The notes below the pieces were generated by a model that saw nothing but the letters and a program-made list of their open reading frames with translations, searched no databases and was not told the DNA's origin. A stretch of DNA of 64,000 nucleotides from Mycobacterium sp. ITM-2016-00316 (GTDB taxonomy: Bacteria > Actinomycetota > Actinomycetes > Mycobacteriales > Mycobacteriaceae), in the NCBI RefSeq assembly GCF_002968335.2, contig NZ_CP134398.1, positions 124,001 to 188,000 of the forward strand. The letters run 5' to 3'. Positions 9,556 through 17,654 of the stretch are shown one piece after another (the first letter of the stretch is position 1; every line of letters starts with the position of its first letter). Both the position numbers and the translations under genes were made by a program.

Positions 9556-10199
9556 CCACCGAGGCGGACGCCGAGACCGAGGCCGAGACCGAGAAGGAGG
9601 CCGAGGCTGAGGCTGAGGCCGAGAAGGAGGCCGAGGCGGCGTCCGACGAGGCGGCGTCCGAACCCGTCTTGGTGCCGCACCGCCCGCCGGGCCGCGGCGT
9701 TCGGGTGGCTGCCGTCGCCGGCGCCGCCGTGTTCGTCGCCGCGGCCGCGTTCGCCGGGGCCAATGCGGCGCCGTACCTGACCGACCGGGCACTGGTCCAG
9801 GTGAAGCTGGATATCGCCGGCACCGCCGCCGATGCCATCACCACGTTGTGGACCTACACACCCGAGGACATGGAGACCCTGCCCGATCGGGCCGCCAAGT
9901 TCCTCGGCGGCGATTTCCAGGCCGAGTACCGCAAGTACATCGACGCGATCGCCGCGCCCAACAAGCAGGCCCAGGTGTCCAACAACACCCAGGTACTCGG
10001 CGCCGCGGTCGAATCGCTGGACACCGACAGCGCGTCGGCGATCGTCTACACCAACTCGGTGGCAACCAGTCCGGTGACCAAGAACATCCCGTCGCTGCGG
10101 TACCTGTCCTACCGCCTGACCATGGAGAAACGCGGCACAGACTGGCTCATCACTCAGATGAACGCCATCACTTCGCTGGACCTGACGCCCAGACTGTAG
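9522..10199 (+). CDS. Mce-associated membrane protein with Glu/Ala-rich N-terminus (Rv0178-like)
   Basis: Protein of 225 residues. A strongly acidic Glu/Ala-rich N-terminus (about residues 12-48) precedes one membrane segment (about 62-85) and an extracytoplasmic domain. GTG 9522 is chosen because GAGGGA lies 6 bases upstream and no better start exists in this frame; it overlaps the previous gene by 34 bases, like the mce1F/accessory junction. Last gene of the mce1 operon and counterpart of Rv0178. The acidic segment is low complexity and likely cytoplasmic. Confidence 0.78.
   Translation: MEDQPADSGDLTTEADAETEAETEKEAEAEAEAEKEAEAASDEAASEPVLVPHRPPGRGVRVAAVAGAAVFVAAAAFAGANAAPYLTDRALVQVKLDIAGTAADAITTLWTYTPEDMETLPDRAAKFLGGDFQAEYRKYIDAIAAPNKQAQVSNNTQVLGAAVESLDTDSASAIVYTNSVATSPVTKNIPSLRYLSYRLTMEKRGTDWLITQMNAITSLDLTPRL
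9559..9660 (+). repeat. GAG/GCC-rich low-complexity tract in Mce-associated gene
   Basis: Imperfect tandem repeats of GAGGCCGAGA/GAGGCTGAG type code for the Glu/Ala/Lys-rich cytoplasmic leader of the preceding membrane protein. Such tracts can change length by slippage. Confidence 0.7.
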
Positions 10200-10219
10200 C
10201 GGCTCTCGGGCGCACGTTC

Positions 10220-10900
10220 ATGAAATCGCCTGTCTCGCATCGGCTGACCGTCACGGCGCTGCTGTTGCTCACGTTTGCCACCGGCCTGGTCGATGCGGTG
10301 AGCGTGCTGGTCCTCGGTCATGTGTTCGTGGCCAATATGACCGGCAACGTGATCTTCCTGGGATTCTGGTTCGTGCCCCATTCGGGCGTGGACCTGTGGG
10401 CCGCGGTGGTGGCTTTCCTCAGCTTCGTCACCGGTGCGGTGCTCGGCGGGCGGTTGGTCCGGCACCTCGGCTCCTCGAGGCGCCGCTGGCTGACGGTCGC
10501 GCTGTCGGTGGAGGTCGCGCTGCTGATCGTGCTTGCGGTGCTGGCCGGCAGCGGTGTGCTGCGCTACCACGATGACACCAAACTCATCCTGATTGCCGGG
10601 CTCGCAGTGGCGTTCGGCATCCAGAACGCTTCCGCCCGGCAGTTCGGCATCCAGGAACTCAGCACGACGGTGCTGACCCAGACCATCGTCGGCATCGGGT
10701 TCGACAGCAGGCTGGCCGGCGGCACCGGGCAACGCGAGAAGCTGCGCTACACCGTGGTGCTGACGATGTGCGCGGGAGCAGTGCTCGGCGCGACGATGAC
10801 TTTGCACGTGGTGGCCCCGGTGATCGGTCTGGCCGCCGCGGTCGTCACGACGGCGGCTCTGATCTTCGCGTTCGGTCCGCCGGCGACCGATGATGGATAG
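10220..10900 (+). CDS. YoaK/DUF1275 family membrane protein
   Basis: Protein of 226 residues with about six hydrophobic segments. Typical DUF1275 features are the GLVDAVSVLVLGHVFVANMTGN segment near residues 21-42 (acidic residue and MTGN motif in the first helices) and the conserved IQNASARQFGI block near the fourth helix. Function of the family is unknown. ATG 10220 follows the last Mce-associated gene by 20 bases on the same strand, so co-transcription with the mce1 operon is possible, although M. tuberculosis has other genes here. Confidence 0.85.
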   Translation: MKSPVSHRLTVTALLLLTFATGLVDAVSVLVLGHVFVANMTGNVIFLGFWFVPHSGVDLWAAVVAFLSFVTGAVLGGRLVRHLGSSRRRWLTVALSVEVALLIVLAVLAGSGVLRYHDDTKLILIAGLAVAFGIQNASARQFGIQELSTTVLTQTIVGIGFDSRLAGGTGQREKLRYTVVLTMCAGAVLGATMTLHVVAPVIGLAAAVVTTAALIFAFGPPATDDG

Positions 10901-10903
10901 TCT
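10898..10903 (+). promoter_or_regulatory. -10 hexamer TAGTCT, likely leaderless start for the SDR gene
   Basis: TAGTCT fits the mycobacterial TANNNT -10 pattern and ends 6 bases before ATG 10910, which would place the transcript start at the start codon. It overlaps the stop codon of the DUF1275 gene. Confidence 0.5.
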
Positions 10904-10909
10904 GACCGC

Positions 10910-11740
10910 ATGCCTTCAGTCCTGGTTACCGGCGCGGGCCGGGGTATCGGCCGCACCATCGCCGAACAGCTGGCCGCCCACGGTTGGGATGTCATCGCGG
11001 GCGTACGCAGCGAGGCCGATGGCGCGGCTCTGACAGCCGTTGACCCCCAGCATATTTCGGCGATCGTTCTCGATGTTACCGATGACGGCCAGATCGCCGC
11101 ACTCGACAGCGCGCTCCCCGCGCAACTGGACGCGGTGGTGAACAACGCGGGCGTCGTGATGGCCGGACCGATGGAAACCCTGAGCAGCGAACAGTGGCGC
11201 AGGCAGCTGGATGTGAATGTCGTCGGTCAGCTCGCGGTGACCCGGGCCGTGTTGCCGCGACTGCGCGCCTGCCACGGCAGGGTGCTGTTCATCTCGAGCG
11301 TGAACGGCCGGCTGTCCACTCCGTTGATCGGGGCATACGCGGCATCGAAGTTCGCGTTGGAGGCCGCCGCCGATGCCCTCCGAATGGAGCTGAGCCCGTG
11401 GCGGATTCCGGTGGTTCTGATCGAACCCGCACAGACCGACACCGATATGTGGCGGACCGCGGGGACAATGGTCGATGACGTCGAGGCCGCGTTGACACCC
11501 ACCGAGCGTGAACTGTACCGGCGGCATATCGCAGGAATGCGCAAGTCGGTGCCGATTTCGCAAAGGATGGCTGTGGCACCGGAAAAGGTATCCGACGTGG
11601 TGCGGGCGGCGCTGAGCGCCAAGCGGCCCCGTGCCCGCTACATTGTCGGCGCCGGCCCTCGCCTCCAGCTGGCGCTGATGACGAATTTGCCAGCGCGCGT
11701 TCGGGACCGGGTGTTGCGGATGGTCATGCGCCAGCCCTGA
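10910..11740 (+). CDS. Short-chain dehydrogenase/reductase (classical SDR)
   Basis: Protein of 276 residues with a Rossmann fold: cofactor motif TGAGRGIG (residues 7-14), NNAG (near 79-82) and the active-site YAASK preceded by the catalytic serine in ISSVNG. Residues after 190 form the variable substrate region, so the substrate is not predictable. Arg just after the glycine motif region suggests NADP(H) but this is weak. ATG 10910 has no Shine-Dalgarno sequence and is preceded by TAGTCT, so it is probably leaderless. Confidence 0.85.
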   Translation: MPSVLVTGAGRGIGRTIAEQLAAHGWDVIAGVRSEADGAALTAVDPQHISAIVLDVTDDGQIAALDSALPAQLDAVVNNAGVVMAGPMETLSSEQWRRQLDVNVVGQLAVTRAVLPRLRACHGRVLFISSVNGRLSTPLIGAYAASKFALEAAADALRMELSPWRIPVVLIEPAQTDTDMWRTAGTMVDDVEAALTPTERELYRRHIAGMRKSVPISQRMAVAPEKVSDVVRAALSAKRPRARYIVGAGPRLQLALMTNLPARVRDRVLRMVMRQP

Positions 11741-11843
11741 TCGCCGGCGTCGATCATTCCCGACCAAACGCCCCAGCCCGGCAATCTTGAATGTTAAGTT
11801 TTCGCTGAGAACTGCATGGGGCAGCGGGGGAGGTGCGGGGTTG

Positions 11844-14270
11844 ATGGCTGGAAAACACCGGAATGTGGCTGAGCGGACCAGGCGGGTCGCGGTGGTCACG
11901 GCGGCTGCTGCGACGGCGACGGCACTGACGGTTGGTGCGGCCGCACCGACGCCGCCGCCACGCCCGGAGGAGCATTACCTCCGGGTGGTGGAGCAGCAGG
12001 TGGACCTGAGCGCGGCGGTCAGCCCGTTCGGTCCGCCCGGCAGCCTCTCCGACGTCACCGGTGGCTCGGGGCAGGCCGCCTACAACACCTTCCAGGAGTT
12101 CATCGCCGCCTACGAGCGCGCGCTGGCCGGTGTCAACCTGGCCGGTGGTTTCGGTCTGAACGTCGAGTCTCTGCTGGGCCAGATCCCCACGGCGTTCCTT
12201 GACGACATCCTGGGGGCGATCCCGATCGATCTGGGCTCGGTGCTGACGCCGATCCTGGGCGGTCTCGTCACCCCGTTGCTGATCAACATCCTTGACCTGC
12301 TGAACATCACGGACGCGCAGGGCAACATCACCTTGTCGGCAGTGCTGGGCCTGGTCGGGCTGGACCTGTCGGACCCGCTGAACCTGGCGGGGCTGAACAT
12401 TCCCGGGGTCAACATCATCACCCCGGGTGAGCCATTCCTCCTGCTGAAGATGCTGTCCGGGCTCGACCTCGGCTGGACCCCCGGCACCGCCAACGCCGTG
12501 GCCGACGCCATCAATCAGACGCCGTACCTGGAGGTCGGGGTCGAGAACCTGCTGGACGCGGTGCTCGACCTCGCGGGTGACGCCGTCGGGAACATCCCGC
12601 TGCTCGGTCCGCTGATCTCCGCGGTGTTACAGGGCGTCGAAGACATCAATCTGCCGGACCTCAACGTCATCGATGTCCGGATCCCGATCGTCATCGGCTA
12701 CGGATTCGGCGCGATGGCGGCCGGTTCGGCGTATGAGCAGGCGCTCGCCGACCTGGGCAACCAGCCGCGGCTCGGAGCCAATGGCGGTGGCCCGCTGGGC
12801 AGCCTCACCCTGCTGCCGATGATCTTGGCCAACAACGTCGGTCGCGCCAACGGCGGCATGCTCGCCCGGTTCTACCCGCTGTTCGAACTGCTCGGCATCG
12901 ACCTGATCACCCCCGATGTCCAGGCCAGCAACGCCGGGACCGGGATCCCGATACTGGGCACCGGAATCGAGCTCGGTGCGGCGAACCTCGTCCCGATCAA
13001 GGTCGATGCCACGGTCCAGTACCAGCCCTACTCGGACTTCGCGGCGTGGCCGAATCCGTTCACACTGTTCAACAACCTGCTGGCCGGCACCATCGGAGCG
13101 TCCTACATACTGCGCGGTGTCGAGTTGGACAGCGCGCTGGACCAGATCCTCGACGAGGTCGGCGAGACCGTCAGCGATGCACTGGATCTCGGCAATCCGT
13201 TGAACATCAACATCTACCTGACACTGGCGACCAGCACGCTGCCGTTGCTGGAGCCGCTCTACCTGGCCGGCGATCTGCTGAACATGGTGAGCTTCGGGAC
13301 GTTGGGCACTTTGCCGATCCGGTTGGCCAACGCGCTCGCCCCGGCCATGACAAGTCTGGTCAACTTGGGCTATACCGACGTGGTGCGCAACCCGGACGGG
13401 ACCTACACCCGCACGCTGGACGACCCGGACACCGCGACACCGTTCATGTCCTTCCCGGATGTGAACTGGGGCCGGGCCATCAACGATGTGCTGACCTCAC
13501 TGGCGAACGGATTCCACAAGGAGTTCATCAGCGGCAACCCGACCGCGGCGCCGCCCAACGTGCTGGAGAACCTGGGCAAGCTGATCCAGACCCTCACCAA
13601 GGGGCTGAATCTGGGCGGCCTCACCGCTGGGCTGCAGGACGGCCTCGACAACCTGGTCGCCGGTCTCACCGGACAGGCGAGTCGCCAATCCCCGAATGCG
13701 GCGCGCACCCTGGCCGCCGCGGCAGGCGATCTTCCAGACCCCGATGCCAAGCTCGTCACCCTCTCGGTGGATCCCGACGGAGAGGTCCCGACCGGTAAGC
13801 ACGCCGCCAATCCGAGCGCCGCGATTCCAGAGGACTCCGGCTTGCCGCCCAAGCACGCCGCCCCCGACGATGCGGAGGCCGAGGATCCTCCTGTCGAGGC
13901 CGAAACTCCCTCGGAGGCAGAGGCTCCCGCCGAGACGCCGGCCGAACCCGAACCCGAGGCCGAGCTCGAACCCGAAGCCGAGGCCGTTCCCGACACCGAG
14001 GCCAACCCCGACGCTGAGGCCGAGGCTCCGGTGGTGAAGAAGCCGACGGTCAAGAAGAACCCGTTGGAGAACCTGGTGCGTGACATCACCAATGCGTTCA
14101 CCCCCAAGAAGAAGAAGCCGGCGACCACGTCGACCGCGGGGGATACCGACGCGGACGCGAAGACGTCCGAGGCGCCGGAGACCAAGACGTCCGAAACCAA
14201 GAAGTCCGAGACCAAGAAGTCCGAGACCAAGAAGTCGGACACCAAGAAGGCGGATAAGGAAGCCGCCTAG
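11844..14270 (+). CDS. Exported PE-PPE-like protein lacking the nucleophile serine, charged repetitive tail
   Basis: Protein of 808 residues. Residues 1-40 form a signal peptide (RTRR then an Ala-rich core). About residues 50-560 match the PE-PPE serine-hydrolase domain: NVGRANGGMLARFYPL, VDATVQYQPYSDFA, LPLLEPLYLAGDLL and VNLGYTDV are counterparts of conserved PE-PPE blocks. The usual nucleophile elbow GYSQS is GYGFG, with Gly287 at the serine position, so hydrolase activity is doubtful. No PE or PPE N-terminal domain is present. The end (about 640-808) is first acidic, then Lys-rich with ETKKS repeats. ATG 11844 is preferred (GGGGGAGG upstream, signal peptide follows); the frame is open further upstream. 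A paralogue lies at 26598. Confidence 0.72.
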   Translation: MAGKHRNVAERTRRVAVVTAAAATATALTVGAAAPTPPPRPEEHYLRVVEQQVDLSAAVSPFGPPGSLSDVTGGSGQAAYNTFQEFIAAYERALAGVNLAGGFGLNVESLLGQIPTAFLDDILGAIPIDLGSVLTPILGGLVTPLLINILDLLNITDAQGNITLSAVLGLVGLDLSDPLNLAGLNIPGVNIITPGEPFLLLKMLSGLDLGWTPGTANAVADAINQTPYLEVGVENLLDAVLDLAGDAVGNIPLLGPLISAVLQGVEDINLPDLNVIDVRIPIVIGYGFGAMAAGSAYEQALADLGNQPRLGANGGGPLGSLTLLPMILANNVGRANGGMLARFYPLFELLGIDLITPDVQASNAGTGIPILGTGIELGAANLVPIKVDATVQYQPYSDFAAWPNPFTLFNNLLAGTIGASYILRGVELDSALDQILDEVGETVSDALDLGNPLNINIYLTLATSTLPLLEPLYLAGDLLNMVSFGTLGTLPIRLANALAPAMTSLVNLGYTDVVRNPDGTYTRTLDDPDTATPFMSFPDVNWGRAINDVLTSLANGFHKEFISGNPTAAPPNVLENLGKLIQTLTKGLNLGGLTAGLQDGLDNLVAGLTGQASRQSPNAARTLAAAAGDLPDPDAKLVTLSVDPDGEVPTGKHAANPSAAIPEDSGLPPKHAAPDDAEAEDPPVEAETPSEAEAPAETPAEPEPEAELEPEAEAVPDTEANPDAEAEAPVVKKPTVKKNPLENLVRDITNAFTPKKKKPATTSTAGDTDADAKTSEAPETKTSETKKSETKKSETKKSDTKKADKEAA
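14178..14252 (+). repeat. Five tandem 15-bp units coding ETKKS
   Basis: Five consecutive copies of a 15-base unit (GAGACCAAGAAGTCC type, with one to three changes per copy) code for the repeated pentapeptide at the C-terminus of the PE-PPE-like protein. The copies are in frame, so copy-number change would lengthen or shorten the tail without a frameshift. Confidence 0.85.
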
Positions 14271-14378
14271 TTGTACCTAGTCGCCTGTCACGTAGGGCAT
14301 TCTCGGCGTCGTGGGGCCGTGTTCTGCGGAACGTGCAGTAGCGCAGCGTCTTACGCTCAGCCGTAGTGCCTCGCGACC

Positions 14379-14407
14379 GGTCCGGCGGCGCGATCTCCCG
14401 CCGGACC
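14379..14407. terminator. Hairpin between convergent genes
   Basis: A perfect 10-bp stem (GGTCCGGCGG pairing with CCGCCGGACC) around a 9-base loop lies between the stop of the PE-PPE-like gene and the stop of the convergent DUF222-HNH gene. There is no T run, as is common for mycobacterial intrinsic terminators. Confidence 0.5.
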
Positions 14408-14460
14408 CGCCGCGTGGACGGTGTTCTCTGTGTAGTTGTCAAGGTGCCGTGCGGGTTTGG

Positions 14461-15771
14461 TTATGCGGCGGTGGGTAGGTCGGTCATGGTGCGTCGTGCG
14501 TGTGAGCGTAGGTGTTCCGGTTTCGGTTGGCCGGGGCGGTGGGGTGGGATGAACCAGGGGTGGCGGTCGGGGCCGAGGTAGACCTGCCAGCCGCCGTGGT
14601 GGATCGCGGTGTGGTGCAGTCGGCACAGCAGCACGCCGTTGTCGATGCTGGTGTGGCCTCCGCTGCTCCAGGGTTGGATGTGGTGGGCGTCGCACCAGGA
14701 CACGGGTCGTCCGCAGCCCGGGTGCGCGCATCCACGGTCGCGGACCGCCAACCCTTTGCGGATGGCGGGTGTGAACAATCGTTCGGCGCGCCCGACGTCC
14801 AGTGGGGCGCCCGCACCGTCGACCGTCACCGAGGTCAGGGTGCTGTCGCACATGATGAGGTCCGCGGTGCGGGTACTGACGGGACCGCCGAACCCGAGAA
14901 TGTCCACGCCTGGTGCTGCGGCGGGGCGGGTGAGGGTGACGTGCGGGAGCACGCCCCCGCTCATCGGGCGCAGGGAACTCGACAGGTAGGTGCGCATGAT
15001 CTGCCCGAACGCGTCGGCGCGGCGCCGCCCGGTCGGGCGTGGGTCCGGGGACCCGTCCGGCAGCGGTATCGGCCGGCACAACGGATCCAGTGCGGTGAGC
15101 AGTTCCTCTGCCGTGAGCGCGTCGAGATCCAAGCTGGCCGCGACCCGCCCGTCGTCGGTCTGCGTCAGGGTCATGTCGTTGAGGTCGGTGTTTTCGGCGA
15201 CCGGCACCGCCCCGTCGTCGAGCGGAGTGGCGGCGGTTCTTGCGATGGCGATCTCGCGGGCCTTCTTATCGACACCCGACGGGGTGGTCTCGATCATCAG
15301 CGTCGTCACGACCGCGGCCCGGTCCTCATCAGACAACGCGACCCTGCCGGACACATGCGCGAGGCCCTTGCCGACCGCGTCGGCGAACTCGATACCGACC
15401 CCACCGAGCCGCTGCAACTGCGTCAACGCCGGCAAGGTGTGCGCCGCCCGGCCCACCCGCGCCGCCCGGTACGCCGCACCCGGCGCCACACCCAGACTGG
15501 TCAGCAGATCGACCCCCGTGCGCAGGTGTCTACGCGCCGGGATCCCGGCCCGCTCCGCGGCCGCAACCGCCTGAGCGATCACATGATCGAACAGATTGCG
15601 CAAGGTCACCGCCGCCGCCAACACCGCCAACAACGGCTGCTCATCGATCACCCTTCGCGGACAGTCCAGCAGCTGAAACAGCGTGCGATCAGCGTCATCC
15701 TCGGCTGCAGGTACCGGGGTGAGGTCATCAATCAACGCATCAATGAACATGTCGAGATCAGTGGCGTCCAT
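14461..15771 (-). CDS. DUF222 / HNH endonuclease family protein (13E12-repeat type)
   Basis: Protein of 436 residues with an N-terminal DUF222 domain (about 10-330) and a C-terminal HNH nuclease motif: CAHPGCGRPVSWCDAHH, then WSSGGHTSIDNGVLLCRLHH. These belong to the mycobacterial 13E12-repeat family, many of which are induced by DNA damage. ATG 15771 is used; GTG 15810 is an alternative without a clear ribosome binding site. A perfect SOS box lies 144 bases upstream, so LexA control is likely. The role is unknown; nuclease activity is inferred from the intact HNH residues. A second, broken copy lies at 48808. Confidence 0.85.
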   Translation of the reverse strand: MDATDLDMFIDALIDDLTPVPAAEDDADRTLFQLLDCPRRVIDEQPLLAVLAAAVTLRNLFDHVIAQAVAAAERAGIPARRHLRTGVDLLTSLGVAPGAAYRAARVGRAAHTLPALTQLQRLGGVGIEFADAVGKGLAHVSGRVALSDEDRAAVVTTLMIETTPSGVDKKAREIAIARTAATPLDDGAVPVAENTDLNDMTLTQTDDGRVAASLDLDALTAEELLTALDPLCRPIPLPDGSPDPRPTGRRRADAFGQIMRTYLSSSLRPMSGGVLPHVTLTRPAAAPGVDILGFGGPVSTRTADLIMCDSTLTSVTVDGAGAPLDVGRAERLFTPAIRKGLAVRDRGCAHPGCGRPVSWCDAHHIQPWSSGGHTSIDNGVLLCRLHHTAIHHGGWQVYLGPDRHPWFIPPHRPGQPKPEHLRSHARRTMTDLPTAA

Positions 15772-16089
15772 GTGGATACCGACTTTCACAGAAGGTGCCC
15801 CAACGGGCACGATCAGTCACAACGGTCCGCACAGCCCGAAAGGGGCCATCGAACCTCGCGGCGACCGGAGTCGCGGTCTGTGCTCACCGGGTGGTGATGG
15901 GAGCAACGTCGCATTCGAACTTGTGTTCGATGCTACGCCGAATCAAGGCCCCGCGCAAGGGAAATTTTGGGGACACGGGCGACAGTTCGTGCGGTCTTGG
16001 TGACGGTCTCGACATTCTCGGTCTTGTCGAATCGGGCCGGAACCGTTCCTGCACCACACTATTCGTGCCGAGTAGGCCGGTTCGAGTGT
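15772..16089. other. 318-bp intergenic region upstream of the DUF222-HNH gene
   Basis: No gene is seen here. It carries the SOS box at 15915-15930 and, on the minus strand, TAGCAT next to it as a possible -10 element. The part next to the NAGPA-domain gene (16000-16089) shows nothing recognisable. Confidence 0.6.
15915..15930. promoter_or_regulatory. LexA SOS box, perfect match
   Basis: TCGAACTTGTGTTCGA is an exact match to the mycobacterial LexA operator TCGAAC-N4-GTTCGA. It lies upstream of the minus-strand DUF222-HNH gene. On that strand TAGCAT (TANNNT) directly precedes the box, so bound LexA would cover the transcription start. No plus-strand gene begins within 1.4 kb, so the HNH gene is the only plausible target. 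Confidence 0.85.
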
Positions 16090-17172
16090 CTAGTTGAAGG
16101 CCAACCAGCTGGGTAGCGCGCGTTCCCGCGAATCGCAGAGCACCTGCAACGTGTCGCACGACCCCTTGGGTACGCCCGCACCCGCCCACATGCCGCCGGT
16201 GTCGCGACGCAGCACGATTGCCGAGGATCCGCCGCCGTCGAGCAGCAGAGCGGTGTCACTTCCCAAGCCGCGGAACAGGTCCTGTATCTGATCGGGTGTG
16301 TAGCTGCCGCCCTGGAACACGTACATCTCGTCGCGGTCGCGGGCATAGGCCAATGCGGTGCGCGCCGCTGAAGGGCCCGGATCGTTCATCTGTCCGGTGT
16401 CGCCCGGGGCGAGCAACCCGAGACCGCTGACCGCGACGAAACGGGTGCCCTTGTTCATCAGATCGGAGATCACCGGGCCGGCCGCATCGAAGTCGTCGCC
16501 TGAGCGCGGCGTCACCACGAACGGTGCCCCCGCGACCGGCAGAATCATGGTGGACAGCGGGGTCCAGACCTCGTCACCCCCGGACAGACCCTGTTTACCG
16601 GCGTAGGCCACGGTTCCGGTGAGCGGCACGTTCACTCGGCCCAGCCCGCGGGTGTTGTCGACGTAGGGGCCCAGCGGTGAGCTGCAGCCGGTCGTCTTCC
16701 AGGATCCGCGCTGCTGGCCGCGGATGTCGAAGAAGTTGGCATTGATGGCAATGGTGGGCTGCCCCAACGCCTGCCACGCGGCGATCGGGGTGTAGATCTC
16801 CGAGGCCTGCACCAGTCCGTCCCCGGTGCGGGCGCCCGGGGTGCGTTCGCACCGGGACTGATAGCCGTTGTGGGTGTCCACCAGCAGCCTCGGTGCCAGC
16901 CGCTGCGAGGCGGATTTGATGATCATCAGGTGGCCACCGCCGCCGCCCTCGTACCAGTTGCCTGCCGCGTTGAGCATCGGTGTCGGATTGCCGCCGCCGA
17001 AGTTGTACACCAGGTAGGAGCCGCGGGTGTTGGCGATGGCGGTCGCCAGCAATGTCCGGCCGTCGGCGGCAGCCGCGATCGGTGCGCCCGTGGTCGTCGA
17101 CAGCGCCGCGGTGACCGTCAGCGTCGCGATACCGGCGGCGAGGCGCCGGAGACGGGCGACAACGGTCGGCAC
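16090..17172 (-). CDS. Exported NAGPA/DUF2233 phosphodiester glycosidase family protein
   Basis: Protein of 360 residues with a signal peptide (RLRR then a hydrophobic core to about residue 35, Ala-rich cleavage region). The mature part has hallmarks of the phosphodiester glycosidase (NAGPA) fold: INANFFD near the middle and LLLDGGGSSAIVL near residue 325. Enzymes of this fold cleave sugar-phosphodiester bonds, for example in cell-wall glycans, but the substrate here is unknown. GTG 17172 is chosen because GAAGGGA lies 7 bases upstream and the signal peptide begins right after it. Four cysteines in the mature part may form disulfides. Confidence 0.8.
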   Translation of the reverse strand: MPTVVARLRRLAAGIATLTVTAALSTTTGAPIAAAADGRTLLATAIANTRGSYLVYNFGGGNPTPMLNAAGNWYEGGGGGHLMIIKSASQRLAPRLLVDTHNGYQSRCERTPGARTGDGLVQASEIYTPIAAWQALGQPTIAINANFFDIRGQQRGSWKTTGCSSPLGPYVDNTRGLGRVNVPLTGTVAYAGKQGLSGGDEVWTPLSTMILPVAGAPFVVTPRSGDDFDAAGPVISDLMNKGTRFVAVSGLGLLAPGDTGQMNDPGPSAARTALAYARDRDEMYVFQGGSYTPDQIQDLFRGLGSDTALLLDGGGSSAIVLRRDTGGMWAGAGVPKGSCDTLQVLCDSRERALPSWLAFN

Positions 17173-17253
17173 GGCGATCCCTTCAGAAAACAGAGCCTGC
17201 AGTGGTGTGGACAGCGAACACAATCAATCACACCAGCAACACTGTCAACTTGC

Positions 17254-17270
17254 GTCACAACATCGTCACA
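17254..17270. promoter_or_regulatory. Direct repeat GTCACA-N5-GTCACA (MtrA-box-like)
   Basis: Two exact GTCACA copies with an 11-base period lie between the divergent NAGPA-domain gene and glsB. The spacing, one helical turn, and the GTCACA core resemble sites reported for the response regulator MtrA. Assignment is tentative. Confidence 0.35.
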
Positions 17271-17288
17271 GTTGAGCATCGGGTTATC

Positions 17289-17315
17289 GGCTTGAAGCCC
17301 AGCGGAATCGGGTAA
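17289..17315 (+). promoter_or_regulatory. Possible SigF-type promoter of glsB-like gene
   Basis: GGCTT, 16 bases, then GGGTAA resembles the SigF pattern (GG-T-rich -35, GGGTA -10) with one mismatch in the -35 part. It is 47 bases before ATG 17362. Weak evidence, but stress control would suit the gene family. Confidence 0.3.
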
Positions 17316-17361
17316 TACAGCCGAGTCCAGGCAAAACCACTGGCCAATCTGAGGAGCAGCA

Positions 17362-17640
17362 ATGATCGGAACCATCATCAGCGCACTATTCGTCGGTCTG
17401 ATCGTCGGCGTGTTGGCGCGGTTGATCATGCCCGGCAAACAAAGCATTGGCGTGATCATGACAATCCTGCTGGGTGCCGTCGGCTCGGTGGTGGGTAGTT
17501 GGCTGACATTCCAACTCGGCTACGCGAACGAAAACGGAGGCTGGGCCGTCATCCCGTTCCTGGCCGGTGTCGTGGTGGCCGTCGTGCTGATCGCGATCTA
17601 TGTCGGGGTCACCGGCCGTAAAGGCACGACGGTCCGCTAG
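17362..17640 (+). CDS. GlsB/YeaQ/YmgE family small membrane protein
   Basis: Protein of 92 residues with three hydrophobic segments (about 2-20, 28-48, 62-84) and the family features GLIVGVLARLIMPGKQ followed by a Gly-rich second helix (LLGAVGSVVGSWL). Often called transglycosylase-associated, the family is a small stress-related inner-membrane protein of unknown function. ATG 17362 has GAGGAG at a proper distance. Convergent with the next gene. Confidence 0.88.
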   Translation: MIGTIISALFVGLIVGVLARLIMPGKQSIGVIMTILLGAVGSVVGSWLTFQLGYANENGGWAVIPFLAGVVVAVVLIAIYVGVTGRKGTTVR

Positions 17641-17654
17641 CGCCCTGCGCGGGG

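Noticed and set aside
14357..15897. Long plus-strand frames opposite the DUF222-HNH gene
   Set aside because: Shadow of the minus-strand gene, whose HNH cysteines and histidines are intact.
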